DNA of 64,000 nucleotides, taken from the NCBI GenBank assembly GCA_003868215.1, contig QWDQ01000031.1:124001-188000 (forward strand), in the 5' to 3' direction. Position numbers and translations under genes: made by a program. Every line of letters begins with the position of its first letter. Position 1 is the first letter of the stretch. The notes below the pieces were generated by a model that saw only the letters and a program-made list of their open reading frames with translations, had not been told where the DNA came from and did not search any database. This document shows positions 34,649-45,472 of this stretch, piece by piece. This DNA is from Pseudophaeomoniella oleicola. Taxonomy: Eukaryota; Ascomycota; Eurotiomycetes; Phaeomoniellales; Phaeomoniellaceae.

Positions 34649-37600
34649 ATGTCACAGCAGTGGCCCGGTTACAATAGCCAACCCGCACAATATGCATCAC
34701 ATGGTGCAGTTGCGCCGAATGAAAATGCATGGCCGCAGCCGCAACATCCTTACCGTTCGTCATGGCAAGACCCAAGGTTGACAATCTCGACAGCTCCAGG
34801 CTCACATATACCCGACGCGCCGCGAATGACCGGCCAGTATGCGCAAGGCAACTACCACGGACACCAACAGGGAATGCCTCCCTCCGCAGGGCCCCCCTAT
34901 CAACCTGCTGCGCATTCACCATATGCCGCTATTGATACTACGACCTGGGGTGTGAGGTATCATTCAGGTCATCATAATCATAATACCCAAGATAATGACG
35001 AGAGACCCCCGCTACCTCCTCGTCCAACCACCGGGTACATGGAAACTCAGCATCAAGGACAGTACAATAGCGAAATACAGGATACTGCAGGCATATGGCC
35101 TCCGACACAGCAGCAGTATCCGCCTATTGGTCAACCTCCTCCTCCCTCTTACGATCAGGTGTCTGGTATAACGTACGCTACATCACCACCGCCGCCGCCT
35201 CCGCGGTTGGCTCCAGGCATCGAGGGAAGCTATGGAAGTGATAATACTGCTTCTCAATCAGGCCCTTCAGACCACATCATCCCTTTTGAAAGATTTCAGG
35301 GACCCTCCTACCAGAACGCGTCATCTAGGCCCCCAACACCACCTCCGCGGCCTGCGGAGTATCAGTCGCTTTCGTCTCAGATGCAGCAGCCACTTTCACA
35401 ATTCCACGGTGGTCCATCAGAGACCCTTCAAGCCCACGATAGTCATCATCCGCCGTCTGTAAGTCACTTCGCAAATGTGGGGGCCTACCAATCACAGTCC
35501 CCTCCTCCCATGGCCGATTACCATCTGGGTGCTCCATGGTCCGATCCTGTGGTGCCGCTCGATTCCCCTGTCAGTTCACCACCAGAACAGCATCCTGACG
35601 TTAGCCCCCTGGAAAGTATCTACGACCCCACAGCTATCCCAATACACCAATCACAAGACGTAGAAAATGATAGGCTCGATTCCGATAGACATGAACATCC
35701 CGAGAATCTATCAGCATTTCATCGTCCCCGTAGAAGTAGCCACGAGGAACGAGGTGATACAGGAACACCCGGACCTGAGCACGTCGGCATCAACCGTACG
35801 AATACCATCGACAGTGTCATCCAAGCTTGGACAAAGCCAGTCCAACCGGATCAACAGATAGCAGAAGGCACTCGGTGGGATTTGATCATCCCGGCGATCC
35901 GACAACTGGGTCTAATAGCGAAGCCCGAAGATCCGTATGAGGACCTTCCATCAGAGTCTCGGGCTTCCTTAGAGCGTTTCGCCACAATGCTACGGCAAGA
36001 GGCAGCAGCAGAGTCTGGTGCAAAGAAACTTGAGATGTTTAGCGCTTTCGCGCAGAAGGAAGTACGGCTCAGAGCTGTTTTATATGGCCTGGATACTTCT
36101 CCGACCACTCCCTCTATGGACGCAGGAGAGACTTCTAGCCCTTTGGGGGATGACATACCAAAGAATGAGGCTTCGGACCAGGAAAGGACTGTACAAGAGC
36201 ACAATCTTGACAGCCCCCCACAAGCTGCTAGTGTCCCGGTGGCTCCACACGAGCCCGGACAACCTGTCTCTGAACAAGCTCACGATGATTCCTACGTTGT
36301 AGTGGACGCTGGGGATGATACGCAGTATAGCCCTGGTGGTCGACCTTTAATCGAAAGGTTCCAGCCAAGGCCAAATGCCACTGATGTGGCCACCCTCAAC
36401 AACCTGATGCAACCAAGTCATGAACCAGCACGGTCTGCAGCTGATGAGAGATCTAAACGACCAATCTCTCCAAGTGATGAAGCTCCGATAGCCGTCGAGG
36501 TAGAGAACCCTATACCGAAGGATCACACCGAGAATATAACAGCAAATAACCCAGCACCGGTAAGCAAATTGGGCAAATCTTACAAAGCATTTCAGTACCA
36601 ATCGGATGGTCCCACACAGCCTCCGGAGGATGCGAGTCAGGCAGCATCTACGCAGTCTTATACCGCTCTGAGGAAGGCCAATGTCGATTCTGGAAGAGCT
36701 TTTGTAGTGCCGTCCATCGTTATGAACCAATCATATCCGCGTCTAGCACCTCGGCAAGAGCAGGCCGAGGCTTTTCTGGGCCTCTTGAGACAACGATCGC
36801 AGCATGAAGGACATCTATATAACCCGTCCCCTGTGAATGTTACTGACGCCAATCCCCCATCTCAATCAGAGGCCGACCTGCGAGCGGTCCGTATACTGAT
36901 CCCTACCACTGTCCCTCCTTATGTGGAGAGTCCTGCATTAACCACGATCAAGAAGTCTCTGCGGACGATACCAGAAGACTTCGGCTTTATCCACAGTGCT
37001 GTTTTGGAGTGGAACAAATCTAATCTTGAAAGAAAGAAGATTTTGGATGCGGAAAGGCGGCGACGGCAAGAAGAGTCTGAAAGGAACATCGACGCCCTCT
37101 TCAACGACAATGAAATTGGATATGCTGACATTCAACGATTGGAGGCTGAACACCACGGAGAAGAAGCGAAGATAGCAGCGGATGAAGGATTGGAAGAAGT
37201 GCAAACTTTCATCAAGGACGTAGTTGAGATTGTCACGAGGAGGATACAGGGACAGTTGAATTCTTTAGCATCAATCTATGCTGAGGCAATGACGCTTGTT
37301 GAAACCCACAGTGTTTCCGGCAGTCAATTTGTTCGAAGTTCTTCGACGATGACAGCGCTGCCTCAAGCTATGGACACTTTACTCGTCATTTACAGTAAGA
37401 TGCAAATACGGCACCAGAAACTGCTTGAAGCCTCTCTGGAACGAAGTCGACGAACGCGCAAGGCCGAAGTGAACAGTCTAGGAGCACATGGAAAGGCCAC
37501 GGCCGCGCAAGAATACGAGGTCAAGATGCTCAAAGCCGAACAAGATATCATCATCGATGCCAAGGAGAAAGATGACGACCGCGCCAACTTCCTCCTGGAC

Positions 37601-38107
37601 ACATTTGACAAGGCCGCTGGAAGGGGTCTTACCGAAAACCAGGCTTTCGTGGATGAACTACTTCCATGTTTACAAACGCTCTCTTCAAATATACAGAACG
37701 GCCCCTTGATATATGACTATGACACCCTGCGCGATGTTTTGCTGTCCTCTCAAGCGGTCCTCGAATTCGTTTCGGCTGATTCTGTTTCTATCTTAAAGCT
37801 CTGTTCAAAAGCCGACGAGATCTTGAATAATGCCGACTACGACGTTTCTGTGGCCAAGGCATATCGTGATGACGCTAGTCCACATGAATTTAAGGCGCTC
37901 GAACGTGAGAAAGCGAAAGAAGACCAGAATATCCGCACCGAGACATCGTCGAGGATCGACGGCATGGTCCGAGGAAGTATGGAAGTGCAGTCACTAGTTC
38001 GGGATACGCTGGACAAACTTGAGACAACGCCTGAGCACAAACAGAGGCTGGAAAACGCTCTCGAACGAGCGAAGAAGCGAAACGAGTCTCTATCGACGAT
38101 TCATTGA
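34649..38107 (+). CDS. Large proline-rich, coiled-coil protein of unknown function
   Basis: Single exon of 1152 codons starting MSQQWPGYNSQPAQYASH. The first ~350 residues are Pro/Gln/Ser/Tyr-rich with several PPLPPRP and PPPPRL patches (SH3-type ligands) and a PPSY motif (PPPPSYDQV) of the WW-domain-ligand type. A compact helical stretch follows around residues 390-480 (NRTNTIDSVIQAWTKPVQ ... FATMLRQEAAAESGAKKLEMFSAFAQKEVRLRAVLYG), then a second disordered stretch. The C-terminal 400 residues are largely helical and coiled-coil: LERKKILDAERRRRQEESERNID and onward to the end LENALERAKKRNESLSTIH. No membrane segment or catalytic motif. The layout suggests a cytoplasmic scaffold, perhaps linked to cortical or endocytic machinery, but I do not recognise the family. 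Confidence 0.82.
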   Translation: MSQQWPGYNSQPAQYASHGAVAPNENAWPQPQHPYRSSWQDPRLTISTAPGSHIPDAPRMTGQYAQGNYHGHQQGMPPSAGPPYQPAAHSPYAAIDTTTWGVRYHSGHHNHNTQDNDERPPLPPRPTTGYMETQHQGQYNSEIQDTAGIWPPTQQQYPPIGQPPPPSYDQVSGITYATSPPPPPPRLAPGIEGSYGSDNTASQSGPSDHIIPFERFQGPSYQNASSRPPTPPPRPAEYQSLSSQMQQPLSQFHGGPSETLQAHDSHHPPSVSHFANVGAYQSQSPPPMADYHLGAPWSDPVVPLDSPVSSPPEQHPDVSPLESIYDPTAIPIHQSQDVENDRLDSDRHEHPENLSAFHRPRRSSHEERGDTGTPGPEHVGINRTNTIDSVIQAWTKPVQPDQQIAEGTRWDLIIPAIRQLGLIAKPEDPYEDLPSESRASLERFATMLRQEAAAESGAKKLEMFSAFAQKEVRLRAVLYGLDTSPTTPSMDAGETSSPLGDDIPKNEASDQERTVQEHNLDSPPQAASVPVAPHEPGQPVSEQAHDDSYVVVDAGDDTQYSPGGRPLIERFQPRPNATDVATLNNLMQPSHEPARSAADERSKRPISPSDEAPIAVEVENPIPKDHTENITANNPAPVSKLGKSYKAFQYQSDGPTQPPEDASQAASTQSYTALRKANVDSGRAFVVPSIVMNQSYPRLAPRQEQAEAFLGLLRQRSQHEGHLYNPSPVNVTDANPPSQSEADLRAVRILIPTTVPPYVESPALTTIKKSLRTIPEDFGFIHSAVLEWNKSNLERKKILDAERRRRQEESERNIDALFNDNEIGYADIQRLEAEHHGEEAKIAADEGLEEVQTFIKDVVEIVTRRIQGQLNSLASIYAEAMTLVETHSVSGSQFVRSSSTMTALPQAMDTLLVIYSKMQIRHQKLLEASLERSRRTRKAEVNSLGAHGKATAAQEYEVKMLKAEQDIIIDAKEKDDDRANFLLDTFDKAAGRGLTENQAFVDELLPCLQTLSSNIQNGPLIYDYDTLRDVLLSSQAVLEFVSADSVSILKLCSKADEILNNADYDVSVAKAYRDDASPHEFKALEREKAKEDQNIRTETSSRIDGMVRGSMEVQSLVRDTLDKLETTPEHKQRLENALERAKKRNESLSTIH

Positions 38108-41100
38108 AAGTTCTCATACTCACGTCTTCTGGATACAGAGACAATATACCCATCGGCTTTCGGTTTCGTTTAGTTAATTAGTTTATAATGCCCTGTGCTG
38201 GTGACTTGTTGCATGTAGAGATCTGAGGGAGACTATCTACTCAGCATGCTCCAAGCTGCCAGTGTAGGAGACAGCGTGCAGCTAGCGCCGCTGCAACAGT
38301 TTTTGATTCTTCGAGATAACCATTTACAGAGGCACATAACGTGTGAATGAAATCTCCAGATTAGGAGGCCTGAAGAAATGCGATACAATATATCTGACGT
38401 AAAAGAGATGCCGTGAAGTTACCAGCGAAAGAAAATACGTTATGGTCATTGCCTTCAACTGTCTCCGTATTGGCTTCGTATTCTATGTATCTGTGCCGTG
38501 GACGCTAAAGGACGATAGGACGTTGAAATGGATGAGTTTGCCTGTATCAGCCACGATCTTGAGGAGACACATGGCAGAATGAACATCTGCACTTTCAAGA
38601 CGGGGGATCGCCCTTCCTTTTCTGAGGCAAAAGCCGAGAAGAAGCGCTACGTCAGAGCGTTAACAGCTCATGAAAATCAGTACTCATCTGGACTCTGGGC
38701 TGGTTGTGATCTTCAGACGTTGAGGGAAACGACGATGACGAGGTCATGGCTTGTCTTGTACCATTGTAAAGCCTCAGGTCGTCTCTCCGGTATGGTACAC
38801 CATGGCAGAATACGATGCGTCGTACGGGCGAGCGATTGGTAGGGGTTATCGGCTAAACGGGGATCTTAACAACTAACATGTCATACTACGTATTAGTAAG
38901 TACCTCGGATAACAGCCACCAGAAACAGGAACACCGTTGCTGTCGTTTCGAACATCTGATACTACGGTATTCATTGCAGATCTGGCTCGACTGGCCGAAC
39001 ACACAAAGAATGACAGGAAGAGGCCAAGAGCACGATGGATATCATCACCCCAGATCGGTATTGCCTGGTCCATACCATGTGCTACGTAGTACTCACATAT
39101 GTGCCCTCGAGCCCTGTATGCTATGGTCCACAGTACCGACGCAAAAGCAACAAAGCCCGAACTTCACGTTGGATTATACTACGTAGTATTGGCTTGTTGC
39201 AGATCACCTCTCGTCTCAGCCACAGTGCAACGAAGCGAGACGGCAAGAGCCTTGGCAGTCGCCATGACGAATGTTTCGCCTGTGTCAAAGCAAGATCTTC
39301 CTGTCTTTCCTTTTCTTTCTTCTGCTAGTAGAACCTACGAGCATCTTACTACGGTACATCCGTTTCCCTCGCTTTGGACAACGAATGGAACAACTGACAA
39401 CTAACCATTTGGAAGGAATCGATCGCTCGTCTGAAGGGGTTCGTCGATGCGAGTTCCCCAACCCCGTTTACTACGTACAAGACGGAAGTCGAATCTACGA
39501 TTCTCTTCCTAACGGCGATTTTCATTGTTCCTACTGGCTCCTGCTCTTGCGTCTCTAATAACAAAGAAGACACAAAGACATGATTCATCTCTATCTGACG
39601 TACATACTCTCTCTCTCTCTCTCTCTCACACCACGTAGCTTCTCAAGGTACAGAGTAAAGGTACCACTGGTTCTCAGATGACGACATTGTCTGCTACATG
39701 TAGCTGAGGCTGATGATCTTTTGCGGGACGAACAGTCTCCTGATGCCCTTTGTTGGTGTGTTTGGTGTATTGAGGTATCTATCGCCTCTATTAACTGAAG
39801 TGAATCCTGCATATGCGTACCTGGTCTTGTAGCTGCAAAGCACATGTTGTTCCTCAACAGGCTTTGAAGGAAAAACCCGGGTAAGTACTCCGTAAAGTAC
39901 CGGCCATTTCAATTTAAAATACGGACGGTGTGGCTCTTTACCGGTGGGAAGGTTCACTAAGAGTATAATGCACCTACGTAGTAAGTGTATCTAGGATTGA
40001 ATGGCTCCAGAGCCCGCGAAAGTCAGTCAGTGCTCCTGCTGTTTGGTACTGCTTTAAACCCTTTCCCTCACCAGTGATTCAGTTGAACACCCACCGTAAT
40101 CCACAGTTCAGCCACGCCCATCCTACACTCAGCCCAGCCATCGCCATATTGACAGCTACTGTTACGGTACAAATTAATTATAACATAGCCCACACTTCTC
40201 ACATATCAATTAGTGATGGTTAGCTGATCGATCGATCAAGACCATGTACACTTGTCGCTCCTTATCTCGCTCCTTTTTTGAAGAAGCCTGGTCAACAGCG
40301 GTGAACTCATCCTACGTGGGAATCTTTGACATACCAGCTTGGGGGATGGGCTTGGCTGACCCCAGGAAAGGTAGCAGAATGCAGAGACCGACTCGATTCA
40401 GGCGTCTTTTGTCTTTCGCCAGTCATGCCTCATCTTCTTCGACTAAGTTATGAAAAGTACGGGACTCACTCTCTTACTATCTTCGTGAGAAGTAACATGA
40501 GCCGAGCCATCACTAGGCTAATCAAGACAAGCGCTGGGAAGGCCTTTCTACTACGTAGTATGAGATGGGGCAAGCAAAGACCTCCAGCAAGTCCGGGTGC
40601 CTGACGCCACATTCACCCATCCACCACAAGAAAATAGAGGGGAAAAGGCCAGAAGACCTCGAGACCATGCACGCTCATCTTAGAAGGAACTGCTATCCGA
40701 CCAAGAAATTACATAGTATTCTGGCTGGATATGCTGAGGATCTAGTCATCCCTCGATCTCCTCAGGTGAGGATAATAGGATCAGCATGTACATCAAGAAG
40801 ATCATCCAGCATTTTCCGATCTCATCGCAAACGCTCTCCGTCCTGTCAAAGACGCACTTATCATTCACCAGTCCCGAATCAGCGCTTGACCCGTAGTTTG
40901 TCCGGCGTCGGCGCGGCTTAAGTGTGAGAGTGATCACCTAAATCGTATCACTGTTCACTCGCCGTCTCGACTATGGTACCTCCGTGCAGAGCAATCAGAT
41001 CCTTCCGCTCCTTACTAACTACGTATCCTCTCTCCGTGCCAGGCCACTCCACTCCGGCTTTGGTATCGTGAGTGGGTTGAAGTATGCAAGAAATGAAGGC

Positions 41101-43390
41101 CCTGGTTACCTAAGTGAAGTGGATACAGCTATTCTACCTTACTCATTCCTGTTCTCTACTTTCCCAGCCGACATACCTGATCCAATTGGTGGGCGTAACC
41201 TGAGAGGACAATTGACGGAGGTCTACTACGTAGCTCGGTAGTACTGCCGGGTCTGGCAGTGGGTGTGTCTTAAGTGAGCGAAACGGGTCATTGCTACGTA
41301 GTGGCGTGCACTGGATGTACTACGGTACGTTGTAAACTCGATAAGTCTCCGAGGCGCTCAGCTCAATGTCGGTCGGATCGTTTATCCTCGCTCCATAAGC
41401 TTACATACCTTAGGGAACGGCACGGTAGTTTGATGAATTGGGTTGGATCTGTGGCTTCCCGGGGCTGTCGTCAGGAAAGGGAACAAAGAAAGGCACAGAT
41501 TCCTCCTCAGATAAAGCGAGACCGATAGGATCTTACCTGGAAACTGCACACCTAGCAACACCTATTTACAGTATCTACGTCGTAGGTGACCCAAGTGAAA
41601 AACTCGTTGACGGGAGGGTAGGGCTACCTAGGGAGGGCTTTCAACTAACCTGATCTGTTAATATCACCCGAAAGACTTCACTTGCAAACATTCCTCATGG
41701 CCTGCTCCTATTCTCGCCCTACATTTGTTACTACCTACCGACATAGGTACCACGTCGTTATATATGTACGTATGGCTGATCCTTTCATCATCGTCGACTT
41801 TGCCCCCCAGCTCAAGCATGGCAAGGTGGTATTGGTCGGTTCGAAGGAGTCTTTTGGCCTCTGCCGGAATGGTGATTCTTCTCTGTCCGGAGATGCAATG
41901 ATTGGCTCATAGGGATTCATCTACTTACACAGACCTGATCTGTAAAACTAAAAATCCATTACTTGGTTTTCGTTGCCTTCTCCTGCGCCTCATCCTGTAT
42001 CGTATTCGACTGCCTTGGTACTCCACCGAGGGAAATTTAAGTTTTTCGCAGCCACAGAACTTCATCATTCCTGTCATCCACACCGTAGTCCGGCACCATA
42101 CTTTTTACGGTACTTAACCTTACTAATGGCAGACTCACTAATTAGTAGTACATAGTACGTCGTACTACGTAGTATGTACTATGTACAATGGGTTACCTAG
42201 GTAGGTTAAGAAACCTGGGCCCTCCAAGGATCATCCACCGCTTACTTACAAGGCGACCAGCTCTTTCAAACTTAGGCACTGTTCTCTCCATAAGCCTCTT
42301 CAGTCTTTGTCCACTTTGCTTCTCGTCCCCCGCCACCGGCTCCCCCCCCAAATACAAACATCGTAAACCATTCCTCTCCAACTACTATGTAAGTTACTAC
42401 CTACGTATTACTTCACTTATTCTTATTCTTATTATTACTATTGTTATTACTACGTAGTACCTTACCCCAACAGAAACCCTGAACCCACTCCCCTCGACAG
42501 CGTCGCGCCTTGGCCATCCTTAACTGCCGATTGCTTGACTGACGACTGCAAACCGCACCTTTTCCAGTTACACAACCTAACAAAACACCACCATCATAGT
42601 CCATATTACCACACTTATCGTACTGCATCCTTCGCTCAGATTCCGGTCGCCTTGCCTTGACACGACTCAGCTTCGCCACGGTGTTTGTTAATAGAGAATC
42701 AATTGCTGGTCTTCTCTACGAATCAAATCATAATTTGGCCTTGGCCCTACGCGGTAGAGTCAAAGTCTCGCTTCCTTGCGACACAGTCGGTTTGGAAGCT
42801 TCCGCCACACAACAGCCTCACAAGTCGTGTGCGATTCCGAGTGCCGCGCGACTTGACGACATATATGCGACTTCGATTTTGAAAGACTTTTGCCATCTCA
42901 CGGACTCGGACCTACGAAATCCGGGAGGCGCCAGAAACATATCGTGTTCGACATTGGATTGGGGAGTGGCCAACTTTGAGGGGAACATAAGTATGCCTCT
43001 TCTGTTGCCAGAAACTGCGCAGTTAAGCCAACAGGCGTAATACATTCTGGGATTTCGTTGCCTCTTGAGACAAGCAAGATCTTGGGGATTGAACGAGGGC
43101 TTTTTTTGCGCGTAAATAAGAGCTGGGTCGCAGCCGTGAGGCTGTCGTACCAAAAGTGGGTTCTGCCGTCAGCTTGCGCCACAATCGACTGAGGTCTCGA
43201 GGCATTGACACAGTATGTCTATGAATATCCCATCCCCCTCGCCCCATACCACCCCAGCGCGTCATGTGTGTCGCCATGCTTCGCTCTGCATACATTTTTT
43301 ATCCCTTCCACGAATGAAGCCTGTTTGCTACGTTTTTGGGCACACAAGAATATTCATTCTCATCCTTCTCCTTTGACGTACTGAACTGAA
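38108..43390. other. 5.3-kb gene-free region upstream of the C2H2 factor
   Basis: The longest spacer of the window. Open frames are short, overlap in many frames and show no domain character. It holds repeated ACTACGTAGT palindromes (39176-39189, 40549-40560, 42163-42174, 42448-42459) and shorter CTACGTAG copies (39082, 41226), a CT-dinucleotide run (about 39606-39628), a nested hairpin at 42148-42186 and a TTATTC/TTATTA stretch (about 42415-42450). It may contain a long 5' leader with introns or regulatory RNA for the downstream transcription factor; no splice-coherent ORF chain was found. Confidence 0.5.
42148..42186. repeat. Nested palindromic hairpin
   Basis: Arms GTACATAGTAC (42148-42158) and GTACTATGTAC (42176-42186) are exact reverse complements, and between them lies the palindrome TACTACGTAGTA (42163-42174). 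The whole could form a stem with an internal smaller hairpin. It may be the remains of a miniature inverted-repeat element or a regulatory palindrome. Confidence 0.7.
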
Positions 43391-45472
43391 ATGTTGTTTT
43401 GCGCAGAGCCTCCTCCCCAAACTCATTCCGTTATCTGGGATCGAATCAAGCACGTTGCTGAGAACTCTATTCTGGAAGACAAGCAGCGATTCATGGCACA
43501 GTCCGCACGAAATACACCGGAGGTAATATTGGCCACTTCTCCCGCTACTCCTTCAGCAACCATCCCTAAAGGTTCTCTCCGTACATCATCACCCAAGGAC
43601 CATTCACCGCGGAAACGACCGGCCAGTCCAGCACATCTCAGCCCAAATTCTAGAAAGGCCGTGGACGCTGGCTCAGTCGATTCGCGGCGCTCCCTTTCCC
43701 CGAAACGTCACAACAAGAGACCCCGCGTGTCGCCACAGCCGATGACGGCGGCGGCGGCGCTGGCCGACGGGGCTGAAACCCGGCGCGCCAGTCACGGCAA
43801 GGACAAGAGCCCGGCAGCGACGAGCCCCAACCCAGCTCGGCAGGCTCTGGGTGCACTAATGGGCATGAGTGCTACGACCACCAATGATGACACGAGCAGG
43901 CCTCCGCCGATGAGTGAAGCTTTGAAGCAAGTTGCGCAGTCGGTTCAGATACCAACGTCAGACGCACCGGGCGATAGTCAGACGCAGACGAGTCCTGTAA
44001 GTCTCTCAAGCTTTGGTACGCTAGGAAGTTCTACGGCGGCAACTGCACCTCCCGTCAGTTCCGCGGTGCAAAGCCCAAGCTCTATGGAAGAGGCAGTTCA
44101 GGACGCCGTGGCAGTAATGCGTGAGTCGACGGGTGATGTATCACCCGAAGACGTGAACAAGGCGTTTTCATACCCAGGACCCTCGTTGCCGCAGATCCTT
44201 CATGAACCTCGGCGGGGTATGAGCCTTCCACAATCCGCCTCACGACAGGCGGGTTCGCGGTCGCCGTCTGCCAAGAAACATAGATGTCCTTATTGTTCAA
44301 CAGAGTTTACGCGGCATCATAATCTGAAAAGCCATCTACTCACCCATAGCCAGGAGAAACCATACGTATGTCAGACTTGCCAGTCTCGATTTCGACGGCT
44401 GCATGACTTGAAACGTCACACCAAACTACATACTGGCGAGCGACCCCATATCTGCCCCAGGTGCGGTCGACGGTTTGCCAGAGGCGATGCTCTGGCCAGG
44501 CATAACAAAGGTCCGGGAGGCTGCGCGGGTCGGAGAGCAAGTGTAGGCAGTTTCAACGAAGATGAGACAGGTGATGGTAACGACGAATCGATGGAAGGGA
44601 TCGTCTACCAAGAGCCGGGGCAAATGGAAGAGGAAGCTGAGTCGGAACCAAGACCTGGTATGCCAAGTATCCGAAAACATGAGGCCCCGATTGAGCCTCC
44701 CGCGCAACAAGCGGCAGGGCTCTCTTTCCATTCGAGGACCCCTAGCACTTATCCGCCAATTCAAGGGCGCCCCCCCGGTGGTATCAGCGGTGGACTGTTC
44801 CCTCCGGTCCATCATAACTCGTCAACGCCTGCTTCAACGTCGCCGATCTCGCAGTCTGGGTCTTTACCATTCCCGTCAGCTCCCGGAGGCTCGATATCTC
44901 ATGGGCCTATGCAGACTGGACCTGGTGGATTTACGACTGGCGGCATTACAGAGAGCCCCAAGCCTCTGTCTCCTGGAACTGGAGGCCAACAACAAAATCA
45001 TAACGAGAATTCTATCTATCGTAACCGGTCCCCAAGTATGACCACGTCTTATCAACAGCAGCCACATTATGGCCGCGGCTCTGGTCGGCGTACCCCACCG
45101 CCAAATGTAGGTAGCTTGCCACCCCCATCAGGGCTTGCTCCACAACTACCCCCGCCCCATCAACTCAATCCGCCGGATCCACGATACACTCTACACAGTC
45201 AAGGACCGGCGCATCCGCCGACAGCACCCACAGGTCCGCCCACACACATGAGCGGTGGAGGACTGTCGTCGCAAAGTAACAGTTTGTCTAGTCATGGACA
45301 GTCGCATCATGGCAGCGGCGAGGGCTCGAATGCAATATACCCGCAGATTGGCCGAGAGGATCGCTTGTGGGCTTATGTAAAGAGCCTTGAAGAGCGACTC
45401 AACGGTCTCCAGGAAGAGGTCAACTCACTGAAATCTCAATTGGCACTGGCTGGCCAACCCAAGCAACGCTAA
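43391..45472 (+). CDS. C2H2 zinc-finger transcription factor (Azf1/FlbC-like)
   Basis: One open frame of 693 codons. Ser/Pro-rich N-terminal half, then three adjacent fingers at about residues 299-376: HRCPYCSTEFTRHHNLKSHLLTH, YVCQTCQSRFRRLHDLKRHTKLH with linker HTGERPH, and CPRCGRRFARGDALARH ending in GPGGC, so the last finger is C2HC-like. This finger set resembles filamentous-fungal regulators annotated as Azf1- or FlbC/RfeC-like, linked to development and carbohydrate response; exact orthology is not claimed. The tail is Pro/Gly/Ser-rich and ends in a coiled coil (LWAYVKSLEERLNGLQEEVNSLKSQL) that may dimerise. The first ATG lies just before a TTTTGCGCAG tract that looks like an intron acceptor, so an upstream exon or start at 43493 (MAQSARNTPEV) is possible. 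Confidence 0.88.
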   Translation: MLFCAEPPPQTHSVIWDRIKHVAENSILEDKQRFMAQSARNTPEVILATSPATPSATIPKGSLRTSSPKDHSPRKRPASPAHLSPNSRKAVDAGSVDSRRSLSPKRHNKRPRVSPQPMTAAAALADGAETRRASHGKDKSPAATSPNPARQALGALMGMSATTTNDDTSRPPPMSEALKQVAQSVQIPTSDAPGDSQTQTSPVSLSSFGTLGSSTAATAPPVSSAVQSPSSMEEAVQDAVAVMRESTGDVSPEDVNKAFSYPGPSLPQILHEPRRGMSLPQSASRQAGSRSPSAKKHRCPYCSTEFTRHHNLKSHLLTHSQEKPYVCQTCQSRFRRLHDLKRHTKLHTGERPHICPRCGRRFARGDALARHNKGPGGCAGRRASVGSFNEDETGDGNDESMEGIVYQEPGQMEEEAESEPRPGMPSIRKHEAPIEPPAQQAAGLSFHSRTPSTYPPIQGRPPGGISGGLFPPVHHNSSTPASTSPISQSGSLPFPSAPGGSISHGPMQTGPGGFTTGGITESPKPLSPGTGGQQQNHNENSIYRNRSPSMTTSYQQQPHYGRGSGRRTPPPNVGSLPPPSGLAPQLPPPHQLNPPDPRYTLHSQGPAHPPTAPTGPPTHMSGGGLSSQSNSLSSHGQSHHGSGEGSNAIYPQIGREDRLWAYVKSLEERLNGLQEEVNSLKSQLALAGQPKQR

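Noticed and set aside
39600-39630. CT-dinucleotide run as part of a CRISPR-like or satellite array
   Set aside because: Simple dinucleotide microsatellite; no spaced direct repeats are present. CRISPR arrays are not expected in a fungal nuclear genome.
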